This document shows, piece by piece, positions 45,467 through 54,722 of a DNA stretch of 64,000 nt. The DNA lies in contig JAIXSM010000039.1 in the NCBI GenBank assembly GCA_027484655.1, forward strand, positions 62,001 to 126,000, read 5' to 3'. The first letter of the stretch is position 1; each line of letters opens with the position of its first letter. Under the pieces are notes generated by a model. The model was not told the DNA's origin and searched no databases. It was given only the letters and a program-made list of their open reading frames with translations. Made by a program: the position numbers and the translations under genes. Source of the stretch: Hyphomicrobiales bacterium (lineage in GTDB: Bacteria; Pseudomonadota; Alphaproteobacteria; Rhizobiales; Beijerinckiaceae).

Positions 45467-45736
45467 TTTCTCCTCCAAGCGCAAGCAGTAGGCTTGCGAC
45501 CCTCTCCCCGCTGGGCCGGGATGGTTAAGGCGCCAGCGTGCCTCTGGCGATTGCCAGCAGCAACCACTCGAAAGGCTGATGTCCAAGCGGCGACGCGAGT
45601 AGCTCGACTGTCAATCGAGCGCAGCGATCATGCGTCTCCTCAGCGCAGCCACAAAGGGGTACTCACCCGAAGGCGCGTATGCGCCTGTGATCCAGCCGGC
45701 CATAGTATGTGCGTGTCGGTTTGACGGAGGCGCTCG
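45467..45736. promoter_or_regulatory. Divergent intergenic region with short inverted repeats
   Basis: 270 bases between regulator copy 1 and the 149-residue membrane protein. AGGCGC-GTAT-GCGCCT (45671-45686) and CTCGA...TCGAG (around 45612-45628) are inverted repeats that could be regulator sites. No clear promoter boxes. Confidence 0.4.
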
Positions 45737-46186
45737 ATGGATACCTGGTCATATATCGTCGCGACGGTGGATCCGCTGATCCTGAGAAATCCGATCGAGA
45801 TAGCGCTTGCGATGCTTGTTCTCTTTGCGCCCTCACTGGTGCTCTTATTGACGCGTTCAATAGCGCTTGCCGTGGTGACGATTGCGGTGGCTGCAATAGC
45901 GCTTTCGATTTTCCTTGGCTCCGTGCCGCAGCCCATCGCTGCGCTCTGGTTGGCCTGCGTGTGGTTCGCTCTCAATTGTCTCCACATCGCTGCGGTTATG
46001 CACCATCGGAACCTGCTCATGGGTCAGGATCTTCTGGAGCGCCTCACGGAGATCGATTACCGGATCAACACGTTCCTTGACGCAATTGACCGTCGCGCGT
46101 CGCTCGGAGTCGATAGCCTCGATATCAAGGCGACGTCTCGCGCCAGAGATCCCAACGGGCGCGCCATCCACGAAAGTGTTTCCTGA
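45737..46186 (+). CDS. Small membrane protein with cytoplasmic tail
   Basis: 149 residues. Three hydrophobic helices occupy about residues 20-95 (IALAMLVLFAPSLVLLLT, IALAVVTIAVAAIALSIFLG, ALWLACVWFALNCLHIAAVM). A ~55-residue hydrophilic C-terminus with coiled-coil-like heptads (LLERLTEIDYRINTFLDAIDRR) follows. The ATG has GGAGGCG upstream. Divergent from LuxR-type regulator copy 1. Family not recognised; may be a partner of the secretion system. Confidence 0.65.
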   Translation: MDTWSYIVATVDPLILRNPIEIALAMLVLFAPSLVLLLTRSIALAVVTIAVAAIALSIFLGSVPQPIAALWLACVWFALNCLHIAAVMHHRNLLMGQDLLERLTEIDYRINTFLDAIDRRASLGVDSLDIKATSRARDPNGRAIHESVS

Positions 46187-46339
46187 GTAATTCGGATTTA
46201 ATCGCCGAAAGGTGAGCGCCTGGTCGATGCTACCCCGAAAGTCGCTACTAAGTGCGAGCAAGCGTGATCACCATCCGCGCCGAATGAAGCAGCCTGATCG
46301 TCTTGTAAAGTGCCATCAGACTACCGAGGAGAGGGTGTC

Positions 46340-46921
46340 ATGAAATCGATCAACATGCGACCAACGTTTTCATTCAAGGATAAACCTCAAAACGAATCTA
46401 CCTTCACGTATCAGGGTGAGGCGGTCGCGATCGGAGAGGACACCAGCGCTTCGGTCAAGATGATCCTTGATTTATCTGACAAATGGATTCTGTCCATCGC
46501 GAAGGGGACCAGCGAGGCAGTTGCGGTTGCTCGCTCAGATCCAGGAAACACAGTTTACACGGATGCATCAGGAACATTCTTTGACAGTGATGCCGACATC
46601 ATATTCGAAAGGACGGAAACTGTACGAAACACATGGAGCGACGAGAGTGGCGACTGGTCAGCGACGGTCTCTACGACGAGTTACTTTGCGATCGACTTTT
46701 ACTGGATCGACTTTCCTCAAAAGCACATTCAGATCTCATCGGATGTAGCCGCTGGAGCTGGGCGTTATGGATCCGGGCTCTCTGGCAACACAGCATTCGG
46801 ACAGGGCGCGGTGACCGCTGCGGGAGAATCGTCCTTAACGCAATTCTTTCTCGATGTGTTTACACTCGAGGACAACCTTTCAAGCGCGAGCATGGTCGGC
46901 TATGCGTCCGTATTCGTCTGA
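46340..46921 (+). CDS. Acidic orphan protein near the RTX gene
   Basis: 193 residues from ATG 46340, preceded by GAGGAGAGGG. It has no signal peptide and no Cys; it is beta-rich and acidic (LTFTYQGEAVAIGED-like and TDASGTFFDSDADIIFERTE segments). No RTX nonapeptides are present. The C-terminus (FFLDVFTLEDNLSSASMVGYASVFV) is hydrophobic and acidic, of the kind seen in type I secretion signals, so it could be a cargo, but this is inference. Its own strong terminator follows 65 bases after the stop. Confidence 0.6.
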   Translation: MKSINMRPTFSFKDKPQNESTFTYQGEAVAIGEDTSASVKMILDLSDKWILSIAKGTSEAVAVARSDPGNTVYTDASGTFFDSDADIIFERTETVRNTWSDESGDWSATVSTTSYFAIDFYWIDFPQKHIQISSDVAAGAGRYGSGLSGNTAFGQGAVTAAGESSLTQFFLDVFTLEDNLSSASMVGYASVFV

Positions 46922-46986
46922 GATGGATCAGGCTTAACGGGATCAAGCCACCCCGGGTACGGCGTATATTTCAGGAATACAAGATA

Positions 46987-47015
46987 GGGATGCGACGAGT
47001 TCGCGTCCCTTTTTT
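46987..47015 (+). terminator. Intrinsic terminator after the 193-residue gene
   Basis: GGGATGCGA pairs with TCGCGTCCC (one G-U) around a five-base loop and is followed directly by TTTTTT. Confidence 0.85.
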
Positions 47016-47190
47016 GTTGGCATCTCGATATCGATTTTTCATGCCAACATAGAAAGTCGAAACCAGGTGCGCAAAAGGGTTGTTCGCATACGCCTATCGA
47101 CTTGGTATACCCATGGCGCTTTGTGTTTCAGCGTTCTCCCGCAGTAAGTTGTTTGTGTTGGCAAGGCCAACGGAATCATGGAGAGACAAG

Positions 47191-47472
47191 ATGTCTTACA
47201 ACGGTCATCATAACCGCGGTGTCGATCTCGATGCGTCTTATGACTTCAACTCCGAGATTGATCTCGCTTGGGACTCGGACACGGAAGTCAATCTTGACGT
47301 CAACATTGATTACAGCCTCGACTTCTGCGTCGATATCGATGGAAACGTCGCGTCGGGCAGCATCGATGCGCAGGCCTTTGGCGATGACACGTTCACCGAT
47401 TTCCAGCTGATGGTCCTGACGAACGACGACTACTCCTCGTCGACCGGGTGGGCGATCTCGGTCACTGGCTGA
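47191..47472 (+). CDS. Asp-rich small acidic protein (93 residues)
   Basis: 93 residues from ATG 47191, preceded by GGAGAGA; a longer open frame upstream is not convincing. It contains 17 Asp and 2 Glu against a single Arg and no Lys. Asp alternates with hydrophobic residues in runs such as VDLDASYDF, EIDLAWDSD, VNLDVNIDYSLDF and CVDIDG, suggesting beta-strands with acidic edges, perhaps calcium-binding. No signal peptide. A terminator follows 30 bases after the stop. Unknown family; position just before the RTX gene suggests a role in the same system. Confidence 0.7.
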   Translation: MSYNGHHNRGVDLDASYDFNSEIDLAWDSDTEVNLDVNIDYSLDFCVDIDGNVASGSIDAQAFGDDTFTDFQLMVLTNDDYSSSTGWAISVTG

Positions 47473-47501
47473 TAACCGCCTGCTGCGCGTTACGCGCGTG
47501 G

Positions 47502-47536
47502 AGAGCCCCGGCCATCGCGCCGGGGCTCTTTGTTTG
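47502..47536 (+). terminator. Intrinsic terminator after the Asp-rich gene
   Basis: AGAGCCCCGGC pairs perfectly with GCCGGGGCTCT (11-base stem, six-base loop), followed by TTGTTTG. Confidence 0.85.
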
Positions 47537-47658
47537 TGCGGGTGGCGTGTCGGATACTCCCTTCGAATAGGCTCCCTTTACGCACCTTCGGGCACGCGGC
47601 AGGCGAAGTATAGTTTGCACCAACGCCACACGAGCGCGTCCTGGATGGAGTCGTAGCG

Positions 47659-50655
47659 ATGGTCTACAACGTTAGGCAACTGAGCTCTGCAGCTGACATC
47701 TTCACTCTGTCTGACGTGGGGCGCTGGCGCGTTCAGGGACTTCAGGGGAACGATGTCATTTCAGTTGCTCTCGGGGACCCTCTTGGCGGCGGCGACTATC
47801 TTGACGGCGGCGACGGTGATGATGTCTTGTCGGGCGCCGAGACGAACGATGTTCTTGATGGGGGCGCCGGCAACGACACGCTGCGCGGCGGAGCCGGGAA
47901 TGACCGGCTGATTGGCGGGGCCGGCGCCGACAGGATAGACGGCGGTTCCGGCATCGACACAGTCGATTACTCGAGCTCAAACGCTGCGCTTACGATTTCC
48001 CTTGGTTCCGCGCCGCTCACGACGCGGCCGAACGGTGGCCATGCTACCGGGGACAATATTCTGAATGTTGAAAACGTTCGTGGAACGGCGTTTAACGACA
48101 TTATCAGTGGTGAGGCGGGCGCCAATCAACTTGAAGGTGGTGGCGGGGCCGATACCCTCCGCGGACTTGGAGGCGACGACGTCCTGTTTGGCGACGGCGC
48201 GACGGATCTCAACGGTGATGGCATCGCTGACGATAGCGATGGAAATGGCGTTCCCGATGATCTCGTAGGATCTCAGACTGGTGGCGCGGATCTCCTGGAT
48301 GGCGGCGCCGGAAACGACATACTCGCCGGGGGCGGTGGTAACGACACGTTGATCGGTGGTTTCGGCAACGACACGATGCATGGCGGTTTCGGCAACGACA
48401 TGCTCACTGGCGGCGACGGCGATGACATCATGGATGGTGGCGAGGGAGACGACCAACTGATCGGTGGTTTCGGCGCGAACGTGATGCGTGGCGGCGGCGG
48501 TAAGGACTCGCTCATCGGCGGCATCGACGCGGAGCAATTGTTCGGGGATGCGGGAGATGACGAGTTGCTTGGCGGCGCCGGCGCGGACGTTCTCGATGGG
48601 GGCGCCGACAATGATCGTTTGGACGGCGCTGCAGGGGCCGACACTTTGCGAGGCGGTGATGGCGCCGATGTGCTGATCGGCGGTGCGGATGGCGACCTCA
48701 TGGACGGAGGCGCCGGGTTCGACACTGGTGATTATTCTTCGTCGGCCGCGGTCCAGATTGATCTTGAAAATAGTATTTATGGCGGCGGAGCGACCGGCGA
48801 CTCGATCATCGATGTCGAGAAGATTATCGGGAGCGTCGCAGCGGATGTCATCATTGGCAACGGGAATGCGAATACGTTCGAGGGCGGCGGTGGGGACGAC
48901 GCGCTGGATGGTCGCGGCGGTGATGATACTTTGATTGGCGGCGCGGGTGCAGACACGCTGGTAGGCAACGCTGGATTTGACACCGCTGATTACTCCGCGT
49001 CCGCAGCTGGCGTTTCGGTCACATTGCGCGGGACTGTCGCCGCGCCCTCCACTGCGGGGTCCGGGGTTGGCGGCGACGCCGAGGGGGATCAACTGATCCT
49101 GATCGAGCGCGTGGTGGGCAGCGGACTTGCGGATACGCTTATTGGCGACGATTTCAGCAATTCCCTGGAGGGGGGCGCTGGCAATGATTTGCTGCGTGGA
49201 GGCGGCGGCGCGGACTTGCTGAGCGGCGGCGCGGGGTTTGACACCGCCGACTTCAGCGACGCCGCTGCAGGCGTTGTGATCGCCGCCGCCACGTTCTCCG
49301 GCCAGCCAGGTTTGGTGCAGGTCATCAACGGCGCTCCCACAGGCGATCGTATCTCGGGAGATATCGAGCGGGTTGTAGGATCGCAGTTCGCAGACGCGAT
49401 CACCGGAAACGCGCTCGATAACGTTCTGGAAGGCGGTGCTGGTAACGATCAGATTGCGGGAGGAGATGGCGCCGACACGTTGATCGGCGGCGACGGGGCG
49501 GATCGGCTCTCTGGCGGGGCGGGGTTCGACACGGTTGATTATTCCGGCGCCACCGCTGGCGTCATTATCGCGGCAGCCACGATCAGTGGCGCGGCAGGTT
49601 ATGTGGAGCTGGCCAGCGGCGCTGCGCGCGATCTCATCACCGGCGATGTGGAGCGTATTGTAGGATCAGCGTTCGATGATCAGTTGCAGGGCAACGCGAA
49701 CGCGAACACGTTGGTTGGCGGCGCCGGCAGTGATCTGATTGAAGGTCGCGGCGGAGCAGATGTTCTCGAAGGCGGCGATGGCTTCGACTACCTGGACTAC
49801 TTCAACTCTCCCAGCGCTGTGAGTGTGAACCTCGGCTCCAACGCGGTGTCTGGGGGCGATGCAACGGGCGATACGGTGTCCGGTTTTGAGGCAGCGTACG
49901 GATCGGCGTTCAATGACGTGCTTGTCGGTTCTGCAGGCGCCAACCAACTGTTTGGGCTTGCGGGCGCCGACATCTTGTCCGGCGGCGACGGCGATGACCT
50001 GCTTTCGGGCGGTGGCGGAGCCGACCAGCTGCGCGGGGGTACGGGCATTGATACGGTGGACTACTCCGGTTCGGCGTCGGGCGTGAGCGTGGCGCTTTCG
50101 CTGTCCACAACGCCCAATGCGGGGGCCCAGCAGGCCTCCACCTTCAATGGGGTCGCAAACGGCGATGCGGCCGGGGACATCCTCGTAAACGACATTGAAA
50201 ACATCACCGGGTCAGCGTTCGCGGACGCCCTGCGTGGCAATCAATTTGCGAACGTTCTGCGAAGCGGCGCCAGCAACGCTGCTGGCGAGACGCTGCGCGG
50301 CGGTGATGGCGCAGATATCCTGATTGCTGACGGCGCCACCGCTGCGGGTGCGCCGCGGTTGCTGTTGGGTGAAAACGGAACAGACACGTACCGGGTTTTG
50401 GACGGGTTCAACATCATCCAGGGATACGCCACAGGCGAGCGCATTGAGCTCGACGCCGCCGCAGCTGAGACATCAGTCTTGTCGAATGGCGGCAATTGGT
50501 ATCTGCGGCTTGATGGCGACACGGCGGCTGGAGGCGCGTCCGGAACGGAGACGTGGGTGCTGCTTGGGGCGACGGCGTCGATGTCGGCGCAGGCTGCGGA
50601 TACCGCGGCCGCAACGGTCCTTCAGTACGTGTTCGTGGACACAACGCTCACCTGA
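47659..50655 (+). CDS. RTX (hemolysin-type calcium-binding repeat) exoprotein
   Basis: 998 residues made of serial RTX modules. Glycine-rich nonapeptides of GGxGxDxLx type ([26 protein letters not shown] and similar, in tandem) alternate with a repeated block, xxIExVVGSxFADxIxGN. Starting near residues 100, 360, 440, 530, 620, 720 and 805, each module also has GFDTxDYSxSAAGVxV. [16 protein letters not shown] insert (183-197) adds EF-hand-like acidic loops. No N-terminal signal; the acidic/hydrophobic C-terminus ([12 protein letters not shown]) suits type I secretion. It has no recognised enzymatic domain, so surface-matrix or adhesion is likely. Secretion genes follow. Confidence 0.93.
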   Translation: MVYNVRQLSSAADIFTLSDVGRWRVQGLQGNDVISVALGDPLGGGDYLDGGDGDDVLSGAETNDVLDGGAGNDTLRGGAGNDRLIGGAGADRIDGGSGIDTVDYSSSNAALTISLGSAPLTTRPNGGHATGDNILNVENVRGTAFNDIISGEAGANQLEGGGGADTLRGLGGDDVLFGDGATDLNGDGIADDSDGNGVPDDLVGSQTGGADLLDGGAGNDILAGGGGNDTLIGGFGNDTMHGGFGNDMLTGGDGDDIMDGGEGDDQLIGGFGANVMRGGGGKDSLIGGIDAEQLFGDAGDDELLGGAGADVLDGGADNDRLDGAAGADTLRGGDGADVLIGGADGDLMDGGAGFDTGDYSSSAAVQIDLENSIYGGGATGDSIIDVEKIIGSVAADVIIGNGNANTFEGGGGDDALDGRGGDDTLIGGAGADTLVGNAGFDTADYSASAAGVSVTLRGTVAAPSTAGSGVGGDAEGDQLILIERVVGSGLADTLIGDDFSNSLEGGAGNDLLRGGGGADLLSGGAGFDTADFSDAAAGVVIAAATFSGQPGLVQVINGAPTGDRISGDIERVVGSQFADAITGNALDNVLEGGAGNDQIAGGDGADTLIGGDGADRLSGGAGFDTVDYSGATAGVIIAAATISGAAGYVELASGAARDLITGDVERIVGSAFDDQLQGNANANTLVGGAGSDLIEGRGGADVLEGGDGFDYLDYFNSPSAVSVNLGSNAVSGGDATGDTVSGFEAAYGSAFNDVLVGSAGANQLFGLAGADILSGGDGDDLLSGGGGADQLRGGTGIDTVDYSGSASGVSVALSLSTTPNAGAQQASTFNGVANGDAAGDILVNDIENITGSAFADALRGNQFANVLRSGASNAAGETLRGGDGADILIADGATAAGAPRLLLGENGTDTYRVLDGFNIIQGYATGERIELDAAAAETSVLSNGGNWYLRLDGDTAAGGASGTETWVLLGATASMSAQAADTAAATVLQYVFVDTTLT

Positions 50656-50664
50656 TGAAGCGTA

Positions 50665-50700
50665 TCCGGGCGCGGCGCTCCGCCCCCGGAGCTTTCTTTT
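50665..50700 (+). terminator. Partial terminator or attenuator between the RTX gene and its exporter
   Basis: TCCGGG and CCCGGA form the core of an imperfect, bulged stem followed by CTTTCTTTTCT. It may let only part of the RTX transcript continue into the ABC-transporter gene. Confidence 0.5.
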
Positions 50701-50725
50701 CTACTGACACCAGTGGAGTAACACC

Positions 50726-52594
50726 ATGACGATCGCAAGACGCGGGGCTCGTCGCGCGAGCGAGCTGGATCAGGCGTGGGGCGCTTGTCGCGCGACCCTT
50801 TGGCGCCTCGGGCTATTCAGCTTTGGTATCAATCTTCTTGTTCTTGCGCCCTCCATCTACATGCTTCAGATTTATGATCGCGTGCTGACGTCGGGGCGGG
50901 TCGAGACGCTGATCTGGATGACTGTCCTTCTCGCTGGCGCACTGCTGCTGTTTGGCGCGCTCGATGCGTTGCGGTCGGTCGTTCTCGTGCGCATGAGCAC
51001 GTGGATTGGGCAGCAGCTTGCGCCGGTTTATCTTGCCTGGAGTGTCCGCTCGCGGCTGATGGGGGACATGGCCGGCGCCCAGCCGCTGCGGGATCTTGCG
51101 CAGGTTCAGAGCTTTCTGTCGTCCCCCGCATTGACAGTTCTGTTCGATGCGCCGTGGACGCCGGTGTTCATTCTTCTTATCTGGATTCTGCATCCGTGGC
51201 TTGGTGCGCTTGCGCTTGGTGCTGCGCTTCTTCTGTTGGCTCTGGGCGTGCTCAACGAGGTCGTCACCCGCGCCGCGTCCCTCAGGGCGAACGTGGAACA
51301 GCTCGCAACCCTGCAGCAGGCTGAGGCGACTATTCGCAACGCGGAGGTTGTGCGCGCGATGGGCATGCTTCCGGCGATGCTGCAGCGATGGGGCCTCAAA
51401 AGTAATGCGGCGGCGACATCGCTGCAGAATTCATCCGAGCGCGGCGGGTTGCTGCTCGGCTTGACCAAGGCGCTGCGCATGTTCGTGCAGTCAGCGGTGC
51501 TGGGTCTGGGCGCGTACCTGGTGCTTCGCAATGAATTGACAGCGGGCGCGATGATCGCGTCCTCGATCTTGCTCGGGCGTGCGCTCGCGCCGGTTGAGAT
51601 CGCCATGTCTAGCTGGCGGAACTTTATGGCTGCGCGCATTTCCCTGGAGCGGTTGCGCTCGCGCGCCGATGTGATGACGCCAGAGCCGGAGCGGACGCGG
51701 CTGCCAACCCCGCTTGGGTTTCTCAAGCTTCGTCATGTCAGCTATGCGCCGCCGGGCGCGCGAACCAACACGCTTCATGACGTCAGTTTTTCAGTAGAGC
51801 CAGGGGAGGCTGTTGCTGTCATCGGGCCGTCCGCCAGCGGCAAGACGAGTCTGTGCCGTATCATCACAGGCATCGCCGCGCCGGGGCAGGGCGATGTGCG
51901 TGTTGATGGTTCCGAGTTGCAGCATTGGCGCCCGGAGGATCTGGGCCGCCACATTGGATACCTGCCGCAGGATGTGGAACTGTTCGCCGGGACTGTGCGG
52001 GAGAACATCGCGCGGATGGGGGCGCCAGACGACGGTGAAGTGATTGCCGCCGCGCGGCTGGCGCACGCCCATGACATGATCCAGAAGCTGCCGCAGGGCT
52101 ATGACACACAGATTGGCGACGGCGGCGCGCGGCTCTCTGGCGGGCAGCGCCAACGCATCGGCCTTGCGCGCGCCGTTTACGGCTCCCCGCGCCTCGTCAT
52201 CCTCGATGAGCCGAATGCGAACCTCGACCAGGCCGGCGAGTCTGCGCTGGCCGCCGCCATCGCCGATTTGAAGGGCAACGGCGCTGCGCTGGTGATCGTG
52301 GGTCATCGCCCGTCCACACTGGCGCAGGCAGACAAGGTGCTTTTGCTGCGCGACGGGCGCGTCGAGATGTTCGGTTCGAGACAGGAGGTCATCAACCGTC
52401 TGCGGACGTCAGCTGCTCCCGCGCGCGTCGCCGAGAGCGCAGATGCAGAAGGCCGCGACGCGAGCGCCAGGTCTTCCGGCGAAACGGACGGCGAGGCGCG
52501 CCGGGTCGAGCGGGGCGGCGATGTGGTGCAGTTGCATGGACACAGCCGTGATTTCGAGGATGGGCCCCGTAGCGCGCCCCAACACTCGGCCTGA
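50726..52594 (+). CDS. Type I secretion system ABC transporter permease/ATPase
   Basis: 622 residues, PrsD/AprD-like. Four to six membrane helices occupy residues ~30-300; the ATPase domain has Walker A GPSASGKT (367-374), signature LSGGQ (470-474) and Walker B LVILDEP (490-496). No C39 peptidase domain, as usual for RTX exporters. A ~50-residue polar C-terminal tail is extra. It powers export of the RTX protein through the HlyD-type adaptor encoded next. An outer-membrane TolC is not in the window. Confidence 0.95.
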   Translation: MTIARRGARRASELDQAWGACRATLWRLGLFSFGINLLVLAPSIYMLQIYDRVLTSGRVETLIWMTVLLAGALLLFGALDALRSVVLVRMSTWIGQQLAPVYLAWSVRSRLMGDMAGAQPLRDLAQVQSFLSSPALTVLFDAPWTPVFILLIWILHPWLGALALGAALLLLALGVLNEVVTRAASLRANVEQLATLQQAEATIRNAEVVRAMGMLPAMLQRWGLKSNAAATSLQNSSERGGLLLGLTKALRMFVQSAVLGLGAYLVLRNELTAGAMIASSILLGRALAPVEIAMSSWRNFMAARISLERLRSRADVMTPEPERTRLPTPLGFLKLRHVSYAPPGARTNTLHDVSFSVEPGEAVAVIGPSASGKTSLCRIITGIAAPGQGDVRVDGSELQHWRPEDLGRHIGYLPQDVELFAGTVRENIARMGAPDDGEVIAAARLAHAHDMIQKLPQGYDTQIGDGGARLSGGQRQRIGLARAVYGSPRLVILDEPNANLDQAGESALAAAIADLKGNGAALVIVGHRPSTLAQADKVLLLRDGRVEMFGSRQEVINRLRTSAAPARVAESADAEGRDASARSSGETDGEARRVERGGDVVQLHGHSRDFEDGPRSAPQHSA

Positions 52595-52624
52595 GAATAA
52601 TTCGTGCGTTAAGGAGTGTTTGTC

Positions 52625-53983
52625 ATGCGTACAGGCGCGAAGAAAAATCTTCCGGCCGTTATTGGAAAGTCCCCGGTCAGCGGCGGCGTGGAGCTAGAAA
52701 GCGCCGTTCGCAAGCCGATTCTCGTTGGTTTCAGTCTTTGCGCTGTCTTTCTGGGCGGTGCGCTTGCATGGGGGTCCATGGTTGCCATTCCTGCTGGCGC
52801 GGTGGCGCCAGGCGTCATCAGTCCGGACAGCAACCGCAGGACGGTGCAGCATTTCGAGGGCGGGATCATTGCGTCTCTCAAGGTGCGGGAGGGCGCCATG
52901 GTGACGGCGGGGCAACCGCTCGTGCTGCTGGAGAGCGTGCAGGCTTCAAGCGCCTACGAGGCGCTGTCGAACCAGCATCGCACGCTGCTCATCACCCGCG
53001 CGCGTCTGGAAGCGGAGCAGGCGGGCGCAAGCGAACTCAACCTTCCCGACGGTCTCGCCATGCAGGCGAGCACGCCTGAGATGCAGATGATCCTCAAGGG
53101 GCAGCAGTCTATCTTCGAGACTCGCCGCTCCACCCATGATGTGAACAGGCGCATTCTCAACCAGCGTATCGCACAGTCTCATGAACAGATTCTGGCGCTG
53201 TCGGCGCAGGTCGCGAGCGCAACAACGCAACTTGAGCTGATCGCAGAAGAGCTTTCTGGCAAGGAACAGTTGAGCCGCAGGGGAATCATCCCCAAGCCGG
53301 AGGTGCTGCGCATCCAGCGCATGCAGGCCGAGATCATGGGGCGAAGGGGCGAGTACCAAGGCACCATTGCGCGCGTGCATCAGCAGATCGGGGAGGCGCA
53401 GTCACAACTGCTGGCGCTGGACGCGCAGCGCGCTGATCAAATCAGCACGCACATGGATCAGGTGCGTCTTGAGTTGTCTGTCACTGCGGAGAAGCTGACC
53501 GCCAGCCGGGATGTTCTTAGCCGGACAGTTGTCACCGCCCCCGTCACCGGGACCGTCGTCAACATGCGTATGAAGACAGAGGGCGGCGTCGTGCTGAAGG
53601 GCGAGCCCATTCTCGATATCGTGCCGGCCGAGGACAAGCTGCTGATTGATGCGCGCGTGGCCCCCACCGACATCGATGTGGTGCATATCGGGCTTCCTGC
53701 AGTTGTGCATCTGACAGCTTTCTCAAACCGCGGGCTGCCGCGGCTGACCGGGATTGTGAGAATGGTCTCCGCCGACCGCTTGCAGGACTCGCCGACGAGC
53801 GCGCCATATTTCCTTGCGCGCGTCGAGGTGAACCGGGGCGACCTGGATCGCAATGGCCACAAGGCCGAACTGGTCTCGGGGATGCCGGCGGAGGTGCTCA
53901 TCGTGACGGCGGAACGCACGATGATCGAGTACCTGATCGAGCCGTTCCGTCAGGCGTTCTGGCGCAGTTTCAGGGAAGTTTGA
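52625..53983 (+). CDS. HlyD-family type I secretion adaptor
   Basis: 452 residues from ATG 52625, eight bases after AAGGAG (a GTG at 52616 is less likely). One membrane helix (~35-60: ILVGFSLCAVFLGGALAWGS), a lipoyl-like hairpin entry (RRTVQHFEGGIIASLKVREGAMV), a long coiled coil and the beta-barrel (RTVVTAPVTGTVVNMRMKTEGGVV) with PrsE-type C-terminus. It links the ABC transporter to an outer-membrane channel. Coupled to the transporter gene (30-base gap). Confidence 0.95.
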   Translation: MRTGAKKNLPAVIGKSPVSGGVELESAVRKPILVGFSLCAVFLGGALAWGSMVAIPAGAVAPGVISPDSNRRTVQHFEGGIIASLKVREGAMVTAGQPLVLLESVQASSAYEALSNQHRTLLITRARLEAEQAGASELNLPDGLAMQASTPEMQMILKGQQSIFETRRSTHDVNRRILNQRIAQSHEQILALSAQVASATTQLELIAEELSGKEQLSRRGIIPKPEVLRIQRMQAEIMGRRGEYQGTIARVHQQIGEAQSQLLALDAQRADQISTHMDQVRLELSVTAEKLTASRDVLSRTVVTAPVTGTVVNMRMKTEGGVVLKGEPILDIVPAEDKLLIDARVAPTDIDVVHIGLPAVVHLTAFSNRGLPRLTGIVRMVSADRLQDSPTSAPYFLARVEVNRGDLDRNGHKAELVSGMPAEVLIVTAERTMIEYLIEPFRQAFWRSFREV

Positions 53984-54003
53984 TTGTTCATCGGCACGGG
54001 GTG

Positions 54004-54026
54004 GCGGCGGGCGTTGCGCCCGCCGC
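54004..54026. terminator. Hairpin between convergent secretion and regulator genes
   Basis: GCGGCGGGCG pairs perfectly with its complement around a TTG loop, in the 52-base gap between the adaptor gene and regulator copy 2. Bidirectional terminator candidate. Confidence 0.65.
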
Positions 54027-54035
54027 TCTCGCGTG

Positions 54036-54707
54036 TCAGGCGGACTCGGCCCTTGCGAAGGTGGTGAGCGCGACCTGAGTACGGTTGTTCACACCGAGCT
54101 TGCGCATGATATGGCGGACATGCAGCTTCACCGTGGCCTCGGTGATGTTCAGGTTTCGGGCGATCACCTTGTTTGGGTGGCCTTGCTGCAAACCTTCGAG
54201 GATCTCCTGCTGGCGCAGGGTCAGTCGCCAGTCGTTGTTGAACTCTCCCGCTGTGGCGGGCCTGTCGTGTTCAGCCTGTTCGTCGAGCGGGGGCCTTGGC
54301 GGGAAGCATTGTCCACCGGCGAGCACGAAAGATAGCGCCTTCAGCGCGACAGAAGGCTCCAGGTTCGTGGGGATGTAACCATGGACGCCAAGCGAGCAGG
54401 CCATCCGCACCGTGTCGGCGTTCTCGGTGTCGGTCAGCACAGCGATCGGTGTACCCGGAAACGCCTGCTTGAGGCCGTCGATCAAGTCCATAGCCACGCC
54501 TGCTTCTATCAGCGTTGAGTTGATGAGCAGGATAAGCCTCACCCTTTGGGTGATTTCGGTCGATGCGAAATCCAGCCCAGCCGGCACGATCATGAGACCC
54601 TCGGATTCCGCCCAGGGCGCCAGAAAGAGGGTCATCCCGGCGCGTCGAAACGCCATATCGTCAATCAGTAGAACGGCTTCTGCCTGCTCGCAGCTAGCAT
54701 TCCTCAT
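54036..54707 (-). CDS. LuxR-type response-regulator-like transcription factor with degenerate receiver (copy 2)
   Basis: 223 residues from ATG 54707 (GGAG seven bases upstream). Paralog of the gene at 44654: both share RRAG near the first helix, LAPWA/LEPWA, and GVHxYIPxNxEPxVALxALSFVL. The expected phosphoacceptor Asp after strand 3 is replaced (LILLINST), although LLIDD near the N-terminus keeps acid residues. The GerE HTH (LTLRQQEILEGLQQGHPNKVIARNLNITEATVKLHVRHIMRKLG) is intact. Convergent with the secretion operon, it flanks the block on its right side. Confidence 0.9.
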   Translation of the reverse strand: MRNASCEQAEAVLLIDDMAFRRAGMTLFLAPWAESEGLMIVPAGLDFASTEITQRVRLILLINSTLIEAGVAMDLIDGLKQAFPGTPIAVLTDTENADTVRMACSLGVHGYIPTNLEPSVALKALSFVLAGGQCFPPRPPLDEQAEHDRPATAGEFNNDWRLTLRQQEILEGLQQGHPNKVIARNLNITEATVKLHVRHIMRKLGVNNRTQVALTTFARAESA

Positions 54708-54722
54708 GTGAGTCTCCGCAAA

